From assembly GCA_000964245.1 (NCBI GenBank), contig LANB01000001.1, positions 2,384,392 through 2,448,391 of the forward strand: a DNA stretch of 64,000 nt. Direction: 5' to 3'. This document shows, in pieces, positions 1-9,241 of this stretch (the first letter of the stretch is position 1; each line of letters starts with the position of its first letter). The notes below the pieces were generated by a model. It did no database searches, was not told where the DNA came from, and saw only the letters and a program-made list of their open reading frames with translations. Both the position numbers and the translations under genes were made by a program. The DNA is from Cellvibrionaceae bacterium 1162T.S.0a.05 (lineage in GTDB: Bacteria; Pseudomonadota; Gammaproteobacteria; Pseudomonadales; Cellvibrionaceae).

Positions 1-53
1 TTGATTTTCCAGTATAGATGTTATTTTGAAACCCCAAGCAAGGAAAAAGCAAT

Positions 54-1352
54 ATGAATACATTAACGCACTTTTTAGGCCTTACGTTGTTGTCCCTTTC
101 GCTTGTCGCCCAGGCAGGAAGTTTAAAGTCGCACAGCGTTGATCTCGTAAACGTGTTTAGCGCTGTCGATATGATGGAGCAGGAGCTGATATTAATAAAC
201 CTGGATACCGATGAAATGATTCAGGCGAAGCTGGACGGTTTACCTGGATGGCCGGGAGGGACACCGCAACACACAGTTATCACGCCGGATGCACAGGTTC
301 TGTATATCACTACTGACTCCAGTGACCAGGCTCCCTCCAGTATAGTCGTAGTGGAGATCAAAAAACTCGATTGGGGAACGGGGGAGTTAAAGTTAAAAGT
401 GAGAAAGAGTCTCACGGTAGCTGCAGCGGGTTCAACATCCTCTTTTCTGGTTCCGACCCAAGTCGACCCTTCACAGCCGATCGCAGCCTGGACCCAACCA
501 CAAAATGTACAGCTGCATGGGCCAACTCTCCTGCCCCATTCGAATTTTGTGTACTTCACGCAGTGGACTAACGATCTGATCCGAGTCGTCGATACCGATA
601 AAAACCGACTGGCCGATGTTGAACCCCTGAGCTTTCCCAGCGTAAGCAACAATACCCACGGCGTATTTTTTAACAAATCAGGAACGCGAGCTTTGGGAAC
701 GGGCTACTACTACGATAATGCCGATATCGATTTATACCGCGTTGATAAACAGACTGGCGACTTACAGTTTGAACTCAGCATTCCCTTACAGGAAGGGGAC
801 GATTACGCGGCCTTTACCCACTACGTAACCTGGTTGGATGAACGTTTCGCAGTGACGGCGAGTATGCAATTTGCTGCGACCTCTCTTACGCCGGGAGGCA
901 GTAATGTGATTCCCCCGAGTGTATGGCTAATTGATACTTACGAGGGCAGTGCCGAGAAAATCCTGGACGCGACCTTTTCCGTTGCGGGAAATGGCGTTTT
1001 ACGATCACCATCCGATATTCAGTTTGGCTCCGGAAAGTTGATACTGGCTGAAGAAGATACTTTGGACGACAACTTCGGGGACGACGGTTTTATCAGCATT
1101 TTTGATTTCAGTGACCGCCAGAATCCGGTTTTGCAAACGCGTTTGACGCCAGGGCTTGAGCTGCCCGCAGATTTTCGTGTTGCGCACGGTATTTCAGTGT
1201 CGGCAGATGAACGCTTTGCCATGGTAGTGAGTTATGCATCGGCCTACATCATCAAAATTGATTTAAATACAAATGAGGTGGTCGCCGTATTCGGAACAGC
1301 CGACGGTGTGACCATGCCTCATGGGGGATTTATATCGGGCGGTTTGCGTTAG
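54..1352 (+). CDS. secreted beta-propeller-like protein of unknown function
   Basis: This encodes a 432-aa protein with a Sec signal peptide (hydrophobic residues 8-20, likely cleaved after AQA), so it should be exported. The rest consists of repeated short beta-type segments such as VLYITTDSSDQ, FVYFTQWTNDLIRVVDTD and AMVVSYASAYIIKIDLNT, each followed by Asp/Asn-rich turns. That is the look of a YVTN/lactonase-like beta-propeller. The start at 54 is preceded by AAGGA at about 40-44. I see no catalytic motif and do not recognise the family. It stands alone ahead of the pilin cluster, with a hairpin just after its stop, so it is probably its own transcription unit. Confidence 0.75.
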   Translation: MNTLTHFLGLTLLSLSLVAQAGSLKSHSVDLVNVFSAVDMMEQELILINLDTDEMIQAKLDGLPGWPGGTPQHTVITPDAQVLYITTDSSDQAPSSIVVVEIKKLDWGTGELKLKVRKSLTVAAAGSTSSFLVPTQVDPSQPIAAWTQPQNVQLHGPTLLPHSNFVYFTQWTNDLIRVVDTDKNRLADVEPLSFPSVSNNTHGVFFNKSGTRALGTGYYYDNADIDLYRVDKQTGDLQFELSIPLQEGDDYAAFTHYVTWLDERFAVTASMQFAATSLTPGGSNVIPPSVWLIDTYEGSAEKILDATFSVAGNGVLRSPSDIQFGSGKLILAEEDTLDDNFGDDGFISIFDFSDRQNPVLQTRLTPGLELPADFRVAHGISVSADERFAMVVSYASAYIIKIDLNTNEVVAVFGTADGVTMPHGGFISGGLR

Positions 1353-1367
1353 TCTTTTAATGTTGTT

Positions 1368-1397
1368 TTGTTGTGCGCCGCTGATGGCGCACAACAA
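1368..1397 (+). terminator. hairpin after the beta-propeller gene, possible terminator
   Basis: A perfect 12-bp stem (1368-1379 with 1386-1397) closes a 6-nt loop 15 bp after the stop codon. There is no clear T-run after it, so it is either a weak intrinsic terminator or an mRNA 3' stabiliser. Confidence 0.45.
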
Positions 1398-1706
1398 TTA
1401 TAGTGAAGAATTCGAATTCGCTTAGACAGTTTTTTTTCAAAAAACGGATCGCTATCAGAAAGCGTTATTTTAAATGTTTGGCGTTAAAAATAACAATTTA
1501 TGCGAGGCTGCATTGTTATAAAGTATAGACCGAAAAAATAAAAATAATTAATCGCTAAGACTCAAATATTCTTATTTATATTCGAAAGTTTACCAAGCTG
1601 TTTTAACTAAAATTTTCTGAAAATTCATTTCTCCGTTTATCAATTTCCTTTTGCCGATTATCCATGACAGGGTTCACTTTTTTACATTTCAGGTAATACT
1701 GAATGC
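1398..1706. other. AT-rich gene-free stretch upstream of the first pilin cluster
   Basis: No supportable ORF on either strand. It is strongly AT-rich and should hold the promoter of the pilin operon starting at 1707. I could not identify a convincing -35/-10 pair or a sigma-54 (GG-N10-GC) site. Confidence 0.5.
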
Positions 1707-2234
1707 ATGAAAATTAAACGTACTCGCGGTTTTAGCCTACTCGAACTTCTTGTTTCACTTGCAGTGCTCGCAATTATTACGGGGATTGCGGTGCCAAGCA
1801 TGTCGGAAATCATTCGTAACAATCGAATTGATGCCATAAACCAATCTCTCTTTACTACAATTGTTGCAGCGCGGAGTGAAGCGGTTTCACGAAATCAAAA
1901 TGTGGTTGTCTGTAAAAGCCCGAATGGAATTTTTTGTGCCACAACCAATTCCTGGGAGCAAGGGTGGTTAACCTATGTTGATGTTGCCGGTGACGGGGTT
2001 AAGGATATTACGGACCCAATTATTAACAGTTATTCCAGTCTCGACGCGAACTATACGCTGCGTACCGGTACTGCTTTTGAAAATCGCGTCACAATTTTAC
2101 CGAGTGGCGCGGTATCGGAGGTGGGTACGTTCCGCCTTTGTGGCCCTGATGCAAGCCTTGAAGAAGGCAAAAGCCTGATTCTCAATATTACTGGTAGACC
2201 TCGTTATTCAGATGGTGTTTCCGAATGTCCCTAG
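1707..2234 (+). CDS. fimT: minor type IV pilin, GspH/FimT family
   Basis: This 175-aa prepilin begins with a short basic leader (MKIKRTRG) cut before FSLLELLVSLAVLAI, with the conserved Glu at mature position 5. That is the class III signal cleaved and methylated by PilD. The hydrophobic helix is followed by the GspH/FimT-type globular domain (VVAARSEAVSRNQNVVVC), and paired Cys residues near the end probably form the pilin disulfide loop. In the family, FimT/FimU proteins are minor pilins in the tip-priming complex. It is the first gene of a six-gene cluster, and its last 10 bases overlap pilV. The assignment to FimT/FimU rather than another GspH-type pilin rests on gene order. Confidence 0.85.
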   Translation: MKIKRTRGFSLLELLVSLAVLAIITGIAVPSMSEIIRNNRIDAINQSLFTTIVAARSEAVSRNQNVVVCKSPNGIFCATTNSWEQGWLTYVDVAGDGVKDITDPIINSYSSLDANYTLRTGTAFENRVTILPSGAVSEVGTFRLCGPDASLEEGKSLILNITGRPRYSDGVSECP

Positions 2235-2809
2235 TTGGTATTAACAAAATAAAAAAACAAATCGGAGCAGGCATGATTGAGGTATTGATCTCCATGCTGA
2301 TAGTTTCGGTCGGCTCTGTTGGGCTAATTTCAATGCAAGTCACCGGAAAAAAGGTGAGTTACGACGCGATGCAGCGTTCCATCGCGACTGCACTTGTCCA
2401 CGATATCGTTGAGCGCATGCGCAATAACCCCAATGCGCTGACCAGTTACGTCACTGCAAATCTTGGTAATGGCTCAATCTCAACCGAGCCGACGCCCAAT
2501 TGTGTCAGTGGCGATTGCACCTCGGCTCAATTAGCTGCGCGGGATTTGTGGGAGTGGGAACAAAATATTGACGGTTCTACCGAAGAACTCATTATCGATT
2601 CGTCAACTGTCAAAGTTGGCGGCCTTGTCAGTCCACGAGCTTGTATCACACACAATTCCGGGGTTGTCACAGTTGCAATTGCCTGGAAAGGGTATCAGGA
2701 AATTGCCAACCCAACAGCATCAACCTGTGGCGAAGGTTTGGGTCTTTACGGTACCAGTGATACACAAAGACAAATTATATTCGTGACGACCTATATTGAG
2801 GATGTATAA
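2225..2809 (+). CDS. pilV: minor type IV pilin PilV
   Basis: A 194-aa prepilin. The cleavage site is G^AGMIEVLISMLIVSVG, with Glu at mature position 5. It continues with the PilV signature GLISMQVTGKK and the downstream ALVHDIVERMRNNPNA segment, characteristic of PilV in Pseudomonas-type clusters. Two Cys pairs lie in the C-terminal half. The gene starts inside the end of the fimT-like gene (10-bp overlap) and ends immediately before pilW, consistent with one operon and translational coupling. Family role: a minor pilin acting with PilW, PilX and PilY1 in pilus initiation. Confidence 0.88.
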   Translation: MSLVGINKIKKQIGAGMIEVLISMLIVSVGSVGLISMQVTGKKVSYDAMQRSIATALVHDIVERMRNNPNALTSYVTANLGNGSISTEPTPNCVSGDCTSAQLAARDLWEWEQNIDGSTEELIIDSSTVKVGGLVSPRACITHNSGVVTVAIAWKGYQEIANPTASTCGEGLGLYGTSDTQRQIIFVTTYIEDV

Positions 2810-3790
2810 GTGAGAACACGAATGCATCAGCGCGGCTTTACGCTGGTTGAATTACTGATATCCATTGCTCTGGGAGCGGTTCTTTCTGGAGCTGCGATTA
2901 CTTTGTATGTAGAGAGCAAAGTCAGCTACATGCAAGATGAGGAACTGGCTCGCTTGCAGGAAAATGCACGATTTACTCTCGATTTTTTGAAAAGAGAGCT
3001 CTCGCTGAATGGTTTTCTCGGCGGGGCAAAAGACACGAGCGGTTTGGCGGCGAGCGCGATCACAACAGATTGTGGTAATGGCGCCAATTGGGCACTGGAT
3101 ACCAGCAACTCTTTTGAGCTTTTAAATAACACGGATGGCGCAACGGCGCTCGTAAATTTAAATGGCACAACATGGAATTGTATTACCGCCTCAGAACTTG
3201 TGGCAGGCACGGATGTTTTTTCAGTTAAACGCACCGCTGACAGGCCGACCGTAAACAATGGTTCACTCGTTCCCGGTACCGTGGAAGATTTTAATCAATG
3301 GTATTTCAAGCGTTTTGACTTCAATGAATACAGCTGGAGTTACTTAACAAGTGCGATCCCATCAGGCGAGAAGACCGCAGGCTCCACCTACGACTATTGG
3401 GAGTACTACGCAAAAATATTTTTTATTCGCGAATATGCTGATGTCAGTACCGATGGAATTCCGACTTTATGTCAATCTACATTGATAGCCGATGCAATGA
3501 CAACACAGTGCCTGATTGAAGGTATTGAAGATATTCAGATTGAGGTTGGGCTTGATGCAGACAATGACAATGTTATTGAGCGTTATAAAGACGCCCCTAC
3601 CGCAGCAGATTTTGAGGATGTTAAATCAGTGCGCGTCTATATATTAGCGCGCAGCGTAAACGAAGTTCCAGGCTATACAAACACAAAAACCTATCGTCTT
3701 GGTCAGAAGAATATTGCAGCGTTTAATGATGGCTATATCCGTAAGGTTTTTACGACAACGATCAAAATGCGTAATGTGAAGTTAGGGTAG
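2810..3790 (+). CDS. pilW: minor type IV pilin PilW
   Basis: A 326-aa prepilin with RG^FTLVELLISIALGAVLSG and Glu at mature position 5, followed by the PilW pattern of QENARFTLDFLKRELSLNGF near residue 50. A GTG at 2810 directly follows the pilV stop and has GAGGAT about 8 nt upstream; an ATG at 2822 (residue 5) is an equally possible start and leaves the prepilin motif intact. The C-terminal part ends in VFTTTIKMRN, as PilW proteins do. The last base of its stop codon is shared with the GTG of pilX. Confidence 0.88.
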   Translation: MRTRMHQRGFTLVELLISIALGAVLSGAAITLYVESKVSYMQDEELARLQENARFTLDFLKRELSLNGFLGGAKDTSGLAASAITTDCGNGANWALDTSNSFELLNNTDGATALVNLNGTTWNCITASELVAGTDVFSVKRTADRPTVNNGSLVPGTVEDFNQWYFKRFDFNEYSWSYLTSAIPSGEKTAGSTYDYWEYYAKIFFIREYADVSTDGIPTLCQSTLIADAMTTQCLIEGIEDIQIEVGLDADNDNVIERYKDAPTAADFEDVKSVRVYILARSVNEVPGYTNTKTYRLGQKNIAAFNDGYIRKVFTTTIKMRNVKLG

Positions 3791-4317
3791 TGTCGATGGG
3801 TAATTCACTGATCAAGCAAGAGGGTGCCGTACTGGTATTGGCACTGGTTCTAATGTTGTTAACGGGCCTTGTCGCTTCGACGGTAATGCGTACCAGTGTT
3901 GTCGAAGTGAAAATGGTTTCCAATAGTCAGCTAAAAGAAGAGGCATTTCAGCGGGTAGATTCTGTGGTAACCGCTGTTGCTTCGTCCAAAAATAACTTTA
4001 TTGTCGCCGGCGATGTGGGTTACAGAAATTGTGCAAGCGGTGTGTCAGCAGGCGGATGTAATGTGTCTTCGGTGAGTGTCCCTTCACAAATATCTACCGT
4101 GCCGACAGATACGGAACTTAATTTTTACGTAGATAGAAAAGGGCCTCTCGTAACGTCGCTCCCATTTCGTGAGTCTGATTCGGTTGCGTCAGGCGCAAAT
4201 AATTTTGATGTGGCTCTTTTCGAGGTTGTCGCGGAATTTGATGGCCGTGATGAACGCCTGGGTATGTATGAAGTCTGGCAGGGTGTTGCTGTAAAAGTTG
4301 CGGCATCACACCAATGA
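3790..4317 (+). CDS. pilX: minor type IV pilus protein PilX
   Basis: A 175-aa protein with the PilX N-terminal layout: a short leader, then EGAVLVLALVLMLLTGLVAS and the downstream TSVVEVKMVSNSQ. As usual for PilX, it lacks the FTLxE box of major pilins. The GTG at 3790 overlaps the pilW stop; an in-frame ATG at 3796 is a good alternative start. At 175 aa it is shorter than the PilX of the second cluster (212 aa), and it lacks the AAEAAL motif seen there. Role by family: a minor pilin working with PilW and PilY1. Confidence 0.82.
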   Translation: MSMGNSLIKQEGAVLVLALVLMLLTGLVASTVMRTSVVEVKMVSNSQLKEEAFQRVDSVVTAVASSKNNFIVAGDVGYRNCASGVSAGGCNVSSVSVPSQISTVPTDTELNFYVDRKGPLVTSLPFRESDSVASGANNFDVALFEVVAEFDGRDERLGMYEVWQGVAVKVAASHQ

Positions 4318-4351
4318 GCTCCTTGAGTTCTGTTGTATTGGGTATGACGTT

Positions 4352-7300
4352 ATGAAAAGCATGAAAAATTTTACTCTCAGGGCAGTCCTGTTTTTATTTT
4401 TCTATTCAAATACGGTACTGGCAGACGATACAGATATTTATCTGAATCCGAAAGCCTCAGGCGGCGCACCTTATTTAATGTTTATGATGGACTACCGTTC
4501 TGATTTAAGCGCAACATTCTGTAGCGCAAACGGTGCCAATAAATGCTCGAATGTATTATCCGCGCACCCGGATTTGCTTGCTTCTCTCGAATCAGTTGCG
4601 GGTGTTGGCAATGCCGCGACCAATATGCAGGCGTTGATCGCCGTTTTAAAAGTGGTGTTCGATAAATTCGAAGGAATTTATGTTGGCTTAATGATTCCCA
4701 ACGACGACAATGGCGGTACAATATTGCGCGGCTATGAAGAATTTCAGGCGGGTGATGCTAACGGCGCCAAGGCCGATTTAATCAATATTTTAAGTTCAAT
4801 TCCGTTGCCATCAACGGGCAATCAGTATCACGATACCGCACCTAAAGAAACACATGCTGAATGGTACAGCTATGTGAATGGGCTCGCAGTACAGTATGGC
4901 GATCAGACTGCCGACAACTTCCAATCAACGAATACACCATCCTACGACGCTTCAATTATTTCCAGTGGAAATTACGTCTCCCCCTTTGCTTCAACACCGT
5001 CGAGCTTTGAATGTACGAAACTTTATGAAGTGTATGCGACCTCGGGCAATACCGGGGGGTCGGATGATGATCTGGATAGCTTGATTGCCTCTGCGATGGG
5101 CGGCGCCTCTTCCTATGAAGAGATGGTGAGTTATATGACTTACAACGATGTGCTCACAAGTGTGCCTGGAGATCAATCCTTAAAAACCTGGTATATCCAG
5201 ATGGGGAGTGCCGCAACTTTTACCGATGACTGGGCGATTGCTGCGGATACCAACGATCAGTATATGAATGTGGGCGGTGGCGGTGCCGATTTGTTTGACG
5301 TGCAAGCGAAATTGGAGGCGGCCTTCGTTGAAGCCTTGAGCGTGAGTACAACATTTGTTGCGGCCTCGGTGCCGGTAAATGTATTTAACCGTATTCAAAC
5401 ACTCGACGATTTTTATATCGCACTATTTGAAGCCAATGCGACAGCGCGTTGGCCGGGCAACCTGAAAAAATTGAAACTGAGTGACAGCGACCTCGATGGG
5501 GTGCCCGATACAATTGTGGATACTCTCGGGCAAACTGCATTCAGTTCGCTTGATGGACGTATTAAATATGAAACCCTGTCGTTCTGGACGGATGTAGGCG
5601 CATTACCTCCTGCTATTCCTGAAAAAAGTGAGGTTGCCGACCGTGATGGCCGTTCGGTTGAACGCGGTGGAGCGGGTCAGAAAATTCCGGGCTTTATCTC
5701 GGGCAGTATTGGCGACAGTACGACCACCGGGACGCGTCAGGTCTACCTGGAGCCTGCCAGTGGCACGACCTTCGCTACCTTTGATGTCAGTCAGGCGGCA
5801 TCTTTAACCGCTGCCCTCGGCGCAGCTGATGTAAATGAGGCGAGAGACGTTATTCGTTGGGCGCGCGGCCAGGATGCGGATGATGATGATGGCGACGGTG
5901 ATTTTAGCGAAGCGCGCAGCTGGATTATGGGAGATGCAATTCACTCACGTCCCCTTACGATTAACTACGGTGCGCGTGGCAGTTATACCCAAACAAACCC
6001 CGATATTCGCTTGTTCATGGGGACCAATGATGGCTATTTCCACAGTTTTAAAAACACCAATGCGGATGGCAGTGAATCGGGTGCCGAGACCTTTGCTTTT
6101 GTTCCCCGCGAACTTTTGGGTAACTTTAAAGTGCTCAAGGATAACGTCACCAGCGACCATCCCTACGGTGTCGATGGAGAGCCGGTTGCCCTGGTGAAAG
6201 ATCTTGACTCCGACGGTACGCTGGAGCCCCTGGCGGGTGAAAGTGCCAAAATTTATTTTGGCTTGCGTCGGGGCGGCAAAAGCGTGTACGCATTGGACAT
6301 CAGCAACCCGGATAACATCAGCTTTATCAGTAAAATTGGCAAAACGACGTCAGGCTTTGGCGAGCTGGGTTTGACCTTCTCCACGCCCAAGGTCGGCAAA
6401 GTGCGCTTTGGCGGGCTTGAGTACGATGTGTTGATCTTTGCAGGTGGTTACGACGTCAATAAAGATGGTGACATCGTTGACCCGGATGGAAACCGTGGCG
6501 CAGACAGCGAGGGCCGGGCAGTCTTTATCGTCGATGCCAACAGCGGCGCACTTATTTGGAAAGTAAGCTATGGCGCATCCACTGGCGGCGTATCAAATAC
6601 CTCCTACACACACGCAGCCATGCAATACAGTATTCCCTCTGAGGTCGCGACGCTAGACTCAAATCAAAATGGCATTATCGATCGTATTTACGTGGGCGAT
6701 ACAGGCGGTCTCGTTTGGCGAATCGACGTGCCCGAGGGGAATCTCAGCAGCGAAACCAACCACCGTTTGAATAGATGGAGTGCGATGGTACTGGCAGATC
6801 TCAGTGATGCTGCTGACTCTGAAGATGTTCGCTTTTTCCATCGACCTGAACTTGTGCAGACCAGTGACTCAGCGGGTAATGACTATGATGCAGTCGTACT
6901 GAGTTCTGGTGATCGGGCGAACCCGCTTGAGAGCGATGATACAAACTATCTTTACGTAATTAAGGATACGAATATAAACAGTGGCTCGCCACCGTCGTCG
7001 ATCATAGATGACACTGATTTGGCGGATGTCACCGGCTGCGCTTCCAGTTGTACAGGTTTGGACTACAGTAAAGGGTGGAAACTGCAATTTAGCAGCAGTG
7101 GTGAGAAGGGCTTGTCCACACCACTCGTGTCTGCGGGCAAGATATTTAATACCACCTACGTACCTAATAGCGGCTTGGTAAGTTCCTGCGCGCCGGCAGA
7201 AGGCAGTGGCAAAATTTATGTCAGTAACCTGAATGACGGAACCGAGCTGTATTCAGGCTCGCGCGGTATTGAACTTGGGCCGGGAATTCCAGCCTCTCCC

Positions 7301-7456
7301 ATCGCGCTGAGCGGCGATTTGGTGTTGTTGCCGGGGAATGGCCTGGATAGTGTTCCGCCCGGGCTTGATATAAGTGGCAATGCTCAACTCTTGCAGTTTA
7401 ATAACAAGTCTCTATGGATACTTTATTGGCATCACACAGGTTTTGACAGTTTGTAG
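4352..7456 (+). CDS. pilY1: PilY1-type pilus tip adhesin (short form)
   Basis: About 1034 aa from the ATG at 4352, chosen because it opens directly on a Sec signal peptide (hydrophobic run AVLFLFFYSN, cleavage near LAD); the frame stays open back to 4298, overlapping pilX. The N-terminal half occupies the place of the PilY1 von Willebrand A domain, but the metal-site DxSxS appears degenerate (MMDYRSDLS). The C-terminal half is the PilY1 beta-propeller: MGDAIHSRP, MGTNDGYFHSF, FVPRELLGN and YGVDGEP match the conserved GDxxHSxP, GxNDGxLHxF, YVPxxLL and VDGxP motifs. DVNKDGDIVD resembles the calcium-binding loop that controls pilus retraction in Pseudomonas PilY1. It is much shorter than the paralogue at 11018. 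Confidence 0.85.
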   Translation: MKSMKNFTLRAVLFLFFYSNTVLADDTDIYLNPKASGGAPYLMFMMDYRSDLSATFCSANGANKCSNVLSAHPDLLASLESVAGVGNAATNMQALIAVLKVVFDKFEGIYVGLMIPNDDNGGTILRGYEEFQAGDANGAKADLINILSSIPLPSTGNQYHDTAPKETHAEWYSYVNGLAVQYGDQTADNFQSTNTPSYDASIISSGNYVSPFASTPSSFECTKLYEVYATSGNTGGSDDDLDSLIASAMGGASSYEEMVSYMTYNDVLTSVPGDQSLKTWYIQMGSAATFTDDWAIAADTNDQYMNVGGGGADLFDVQAKLEAAFVEALSVSTTFVAASVPVNVFNRIQTLDDFYIALFEANATARWPGNLKKLKLSDSDLDGVPDTIVDTLGQTAFSSLDGRIKYETLSFWTDVGALPPAIPEKSEVADRDGRSVERGGAGQKIPGFISGSIGDSTTTGTRQVYLEPASGTTFATFDVSQAASLTAALGAADVNEARDVIRWARGQDADDDDGDGDFSEARSWIMGDAIHSRPLTINYGARGSYTQTNPDIRLFMGTNDGYFHSFKNTNADGSESGAETFAFVPRELLGNFKVLKDNVTSDHPYGVDGEPVALVKDLDSDGTLEPLAGESAKIYFGLRRGGKSVYALDISNPDNISFISKIGKTTSGFGELGLTFSTPKVGKVRFGGLEYDVLIFAGGYDVNKDGDIVDPDGNRGADSEGRAVFIVDANSGALIWKVSYGASTGGVSNTSYTHAAMQYSIPSEVATLDSNQNGIIDRIYVGDTGGLVWRIDVPEGNLSSETNHRLNRWSAMVLADLSDAADSEDVRFFHRPELVQTSDSAGNDYDAVVLSSGDRANPLESDDTNYLYVIKDTNINSGSPPSSIIDDTDLADVTGCASSCTGLDYSKGWKLQFSSSGEKGLSTPLVSAGKIFNTTYVPNSGLVSSCAPAEGSGKIYVSNLNDGTELYSGSRGIELGPGIPASPIALSGDLVLLPGNGLDSVPPGLDISGNAQLLQFNNKSLWILYWHHTGFDSL

Positions 7457-7475
7457 TGGCGGAAGGCGAAACAAT

Positions 7476-7916
7476 ATGAAGCAAAATCAACGCGGTTTTA
7501 CACTCATTGAATTGTTAATAGCAGTAATGATAATCGCGATTCTGGCTGCATTTGCGTATCCATCCTACCAGGAAAGTGTACGAAAAAATGCGCGCAGTGT
7601 GGCTAAAACTGAATTGCTTAAGGTGCTTGCTCGCCAGGAAACCTACTTTATAAACTCCAAGGTTTATGCAACCGACCTTACGTCACTTGGATATGCCTCC
7701 AATGGATTCCTTGTAAGAAGAAACGGAGAGACTGCCGCGAGCGCCGCAGATGCCGTATACAGAATTGAATTGGCTTCGGGCGCTTCCGCCACCTCCTTTG
7801 TGCTGAATGCGATACCTCAGAACGCTCAAACGAAGGATTCTGCTTGCGCTACGCTATCCCTGGATAACAATGGTACTCAATCAGCTACTGGCTCTCTTGG
7901 AAGTAGTTGCTGGTAA
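7476..7916 (+). CDS. pilE: type IV pilin, PilE-like
   Basis: A 146-aa pilin from the ATG at 7476, preceded by GGAAGG about 10 nt upstream. The frame is open further upstream, but that part overlaps the PilY1 gene and would displace the leader. The leader MKQNQRG is cut before FTLIELLIAVMIIAILAAFA, then YPSYQESVRK and the PilE-type KTELLKVLARQETYF helix. Two C-terminal Cys (SACATLS and SSCW) form the typical disulfide-bonded loop. In Pseudomonas-type clusters the gene after pilY1 is pilE, a minor pilin, so this is more likely a minor than the major subunit. Confidence 0.87.
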   Translation: MKQNQRGFTLIELLIAVMIIAILAAFAYPSYQESVRKNARSVAKTELLKVLARQETYFINSKVYATDLTSLGYASNGFLVRRNGETAASAADAVYRIELASGASATSFVLNAIPQNAQTKDSACATLSLDNNGTQSATGSLGSSCW

Positions 7917-8132
7917 TACCAGATATTCGACCACTCATCCTGCATCAATAAACTCTTTTAATATCAAGCAGCTAAGCTGAATCCACTTATCTTCACTTCG
8001 TTCCGATTGTCTCTAGTTAGTCGGCTTTCTTAATTCCTCGGTTTATATTTAATTCAGGTTTTAAATTTTTAATCCTGTGTTGTCTCGCTTGTACCTCGCG
8101 AACAACTTTTGGTTGAAGACAAACGGTAGAAA

Positions 8133-8786
8133 ATGATGAATAAGTGGAAAAACACAGAAATGGCGCAGGGCTTTACATTATTGGAGCTGCTTATCGCTGT
8201 CGCCATGCTCGCCATTCTCGCTGGACTGGCAGCACCTTCGTTTTCAGATTATCTTGCGACAAACAACGTTTTTTCACACCGCCAGGACATCAATGTTGCG
8301 ATTAATACTGCACGTACGGAGGCATTAAACCGCAATAAGACAGTTGTCATTTGTCCTAGTGTGAATTCTGCTGACTGCGGAGGCAGCTGGAAAGATGGCT
8401 GGATCATTTTTCTCGATGATGGAGGCCTGGGCTCCGGTGTATCAAGAGATGGTATTCGTAACGGTACCGAAGAAGTTATCAACGCTTTTGATTATAACGG
8501 ACCCAATTCCATCAAGGTTGAAGATGCAGATACCGATACTCTTATAACGTCACTTTCGTTTAATGAAAGAGGCCGTCCCGCTCACTTGGGTCAAGCAACC
8601 AGCCGTCGAGTGTTAATTACAGTCTGTGATAAAGATAACAATGCAAATCTTGCGCGTGGCCTATTGTTAATTGGTACTGGTAGGTTAATTCGGACGCAAG
8701 ACAGCAATAATGACGGAATTCATGAAAGTCGCTTTGTTAATGATAGCGGAACAGTTGATTTGAACAGTAATCTGAGTTGCAGCTAA
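8133..8786 (+). CDS. fimT: minor type IV pilin, GspH/FimT family (second cluster)
   Basis: A 217-aa prepilin that opens the second pilin cluster. The cleavage site is QG^FTLLELLIAVAMLAILAGLA with Glu at mature position 5, followed by the GspH/FimT-type INVAINTARTEALNRNKTVVICPS stretch. It is about 40 aa longer than the first-cluster counterpart, with Asp-rich loops in the globular domain. Two adjacent ATGs (8133 and 8136) could serve as start. A 216-bp gap separates it from the first cluster, so it may have its own promoter. Its TAA overlaps the pilV ATG by one base. Confidence 0.85.
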   Translation: MMNKWKNTEMAQGFTLLELLIAVAMLAILAGLAAPSFSDYLATNNVFSHRQDINVAINTARTEALNRNKTVVICPSVNSADCGGSWKDGWIIFLDDGGLGSGVSRDGIRNGTEEVINAFDYNGPNSIKVEDADTDTLITSLSFNERGRPAHLGQATSRRVLITVCDKDNNANLARGLLLIGTGRLIRTQDSNNDGIHESRFVNDSGTVDLNSNLSCS

Positions 8787-9241
8787 TGAAAAGACTAAAT
8801 ATTCAAACCGGCGCATCGTTGATCGAAACAATCATCGCATTGTTTGTGTTGGCAATTGGCGTTCTCGGTGTTCTTTCGATGCAAGTAAAATCAATTCAAT
8901 ATAATAAAAACTCTCATTTATATTCTCAGGCGACTTTTCTTGCGAATGATATTTATGAAGGGATGTTGGTTACGCCAGATGACGCAAACAATTACGTAAT
9001 TTTATATGACGATCCAACACCTTCCAAGCCAAATTGCATAACTTCAACCTGTACACCTTCGGCCTTGGTTAGCTGGAACCTGAATAATTGGCGAAATAAT
9101 GTTGAGTCCCTTCTTCCTGGCGGCCGCAGTGAAATAGAAAGTGTTGATGGGCAGTATGTTATTCGTATTGAGTTTGAGCTTGGTTATGAGGACGATGGCA
9201 CTCCACAAACATATGAATACACAATGGTTGCGGACATTTAG
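8786..9241 (+). CDS. pilV: minor type IV pilin PilV (second cluster)
   Basis: 151 aa from the ATG at 8786, which shares a base with the preceding stop (TAATG). A TTG nine bases upstream is in frame but less likely. The prepilin sequence is TG^ASLIETIIALFVLAIGVLG with Glu at mature position 5, then LSMQVKSIQYNKNSHLYSQATFLANDI, which is the PilV pattern. A CITSTC segment gives a probable disulfide. It ends directly before pilW, consistent with a compact operon. Confidence 0.85.
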   Translation: MKRLNIQTGASLIETIIALFVLAIGVLGVLSMQVKSIQYNKNSHLYSQATFLANDIYEGMLVTPDDANNYVILYDDPTPSKPNCITSTCTPSALVSWNLNNWRNNVESLLPGGRSEIESVDGQYVIRIEFELGYEDDGTPQTYEYTMVADI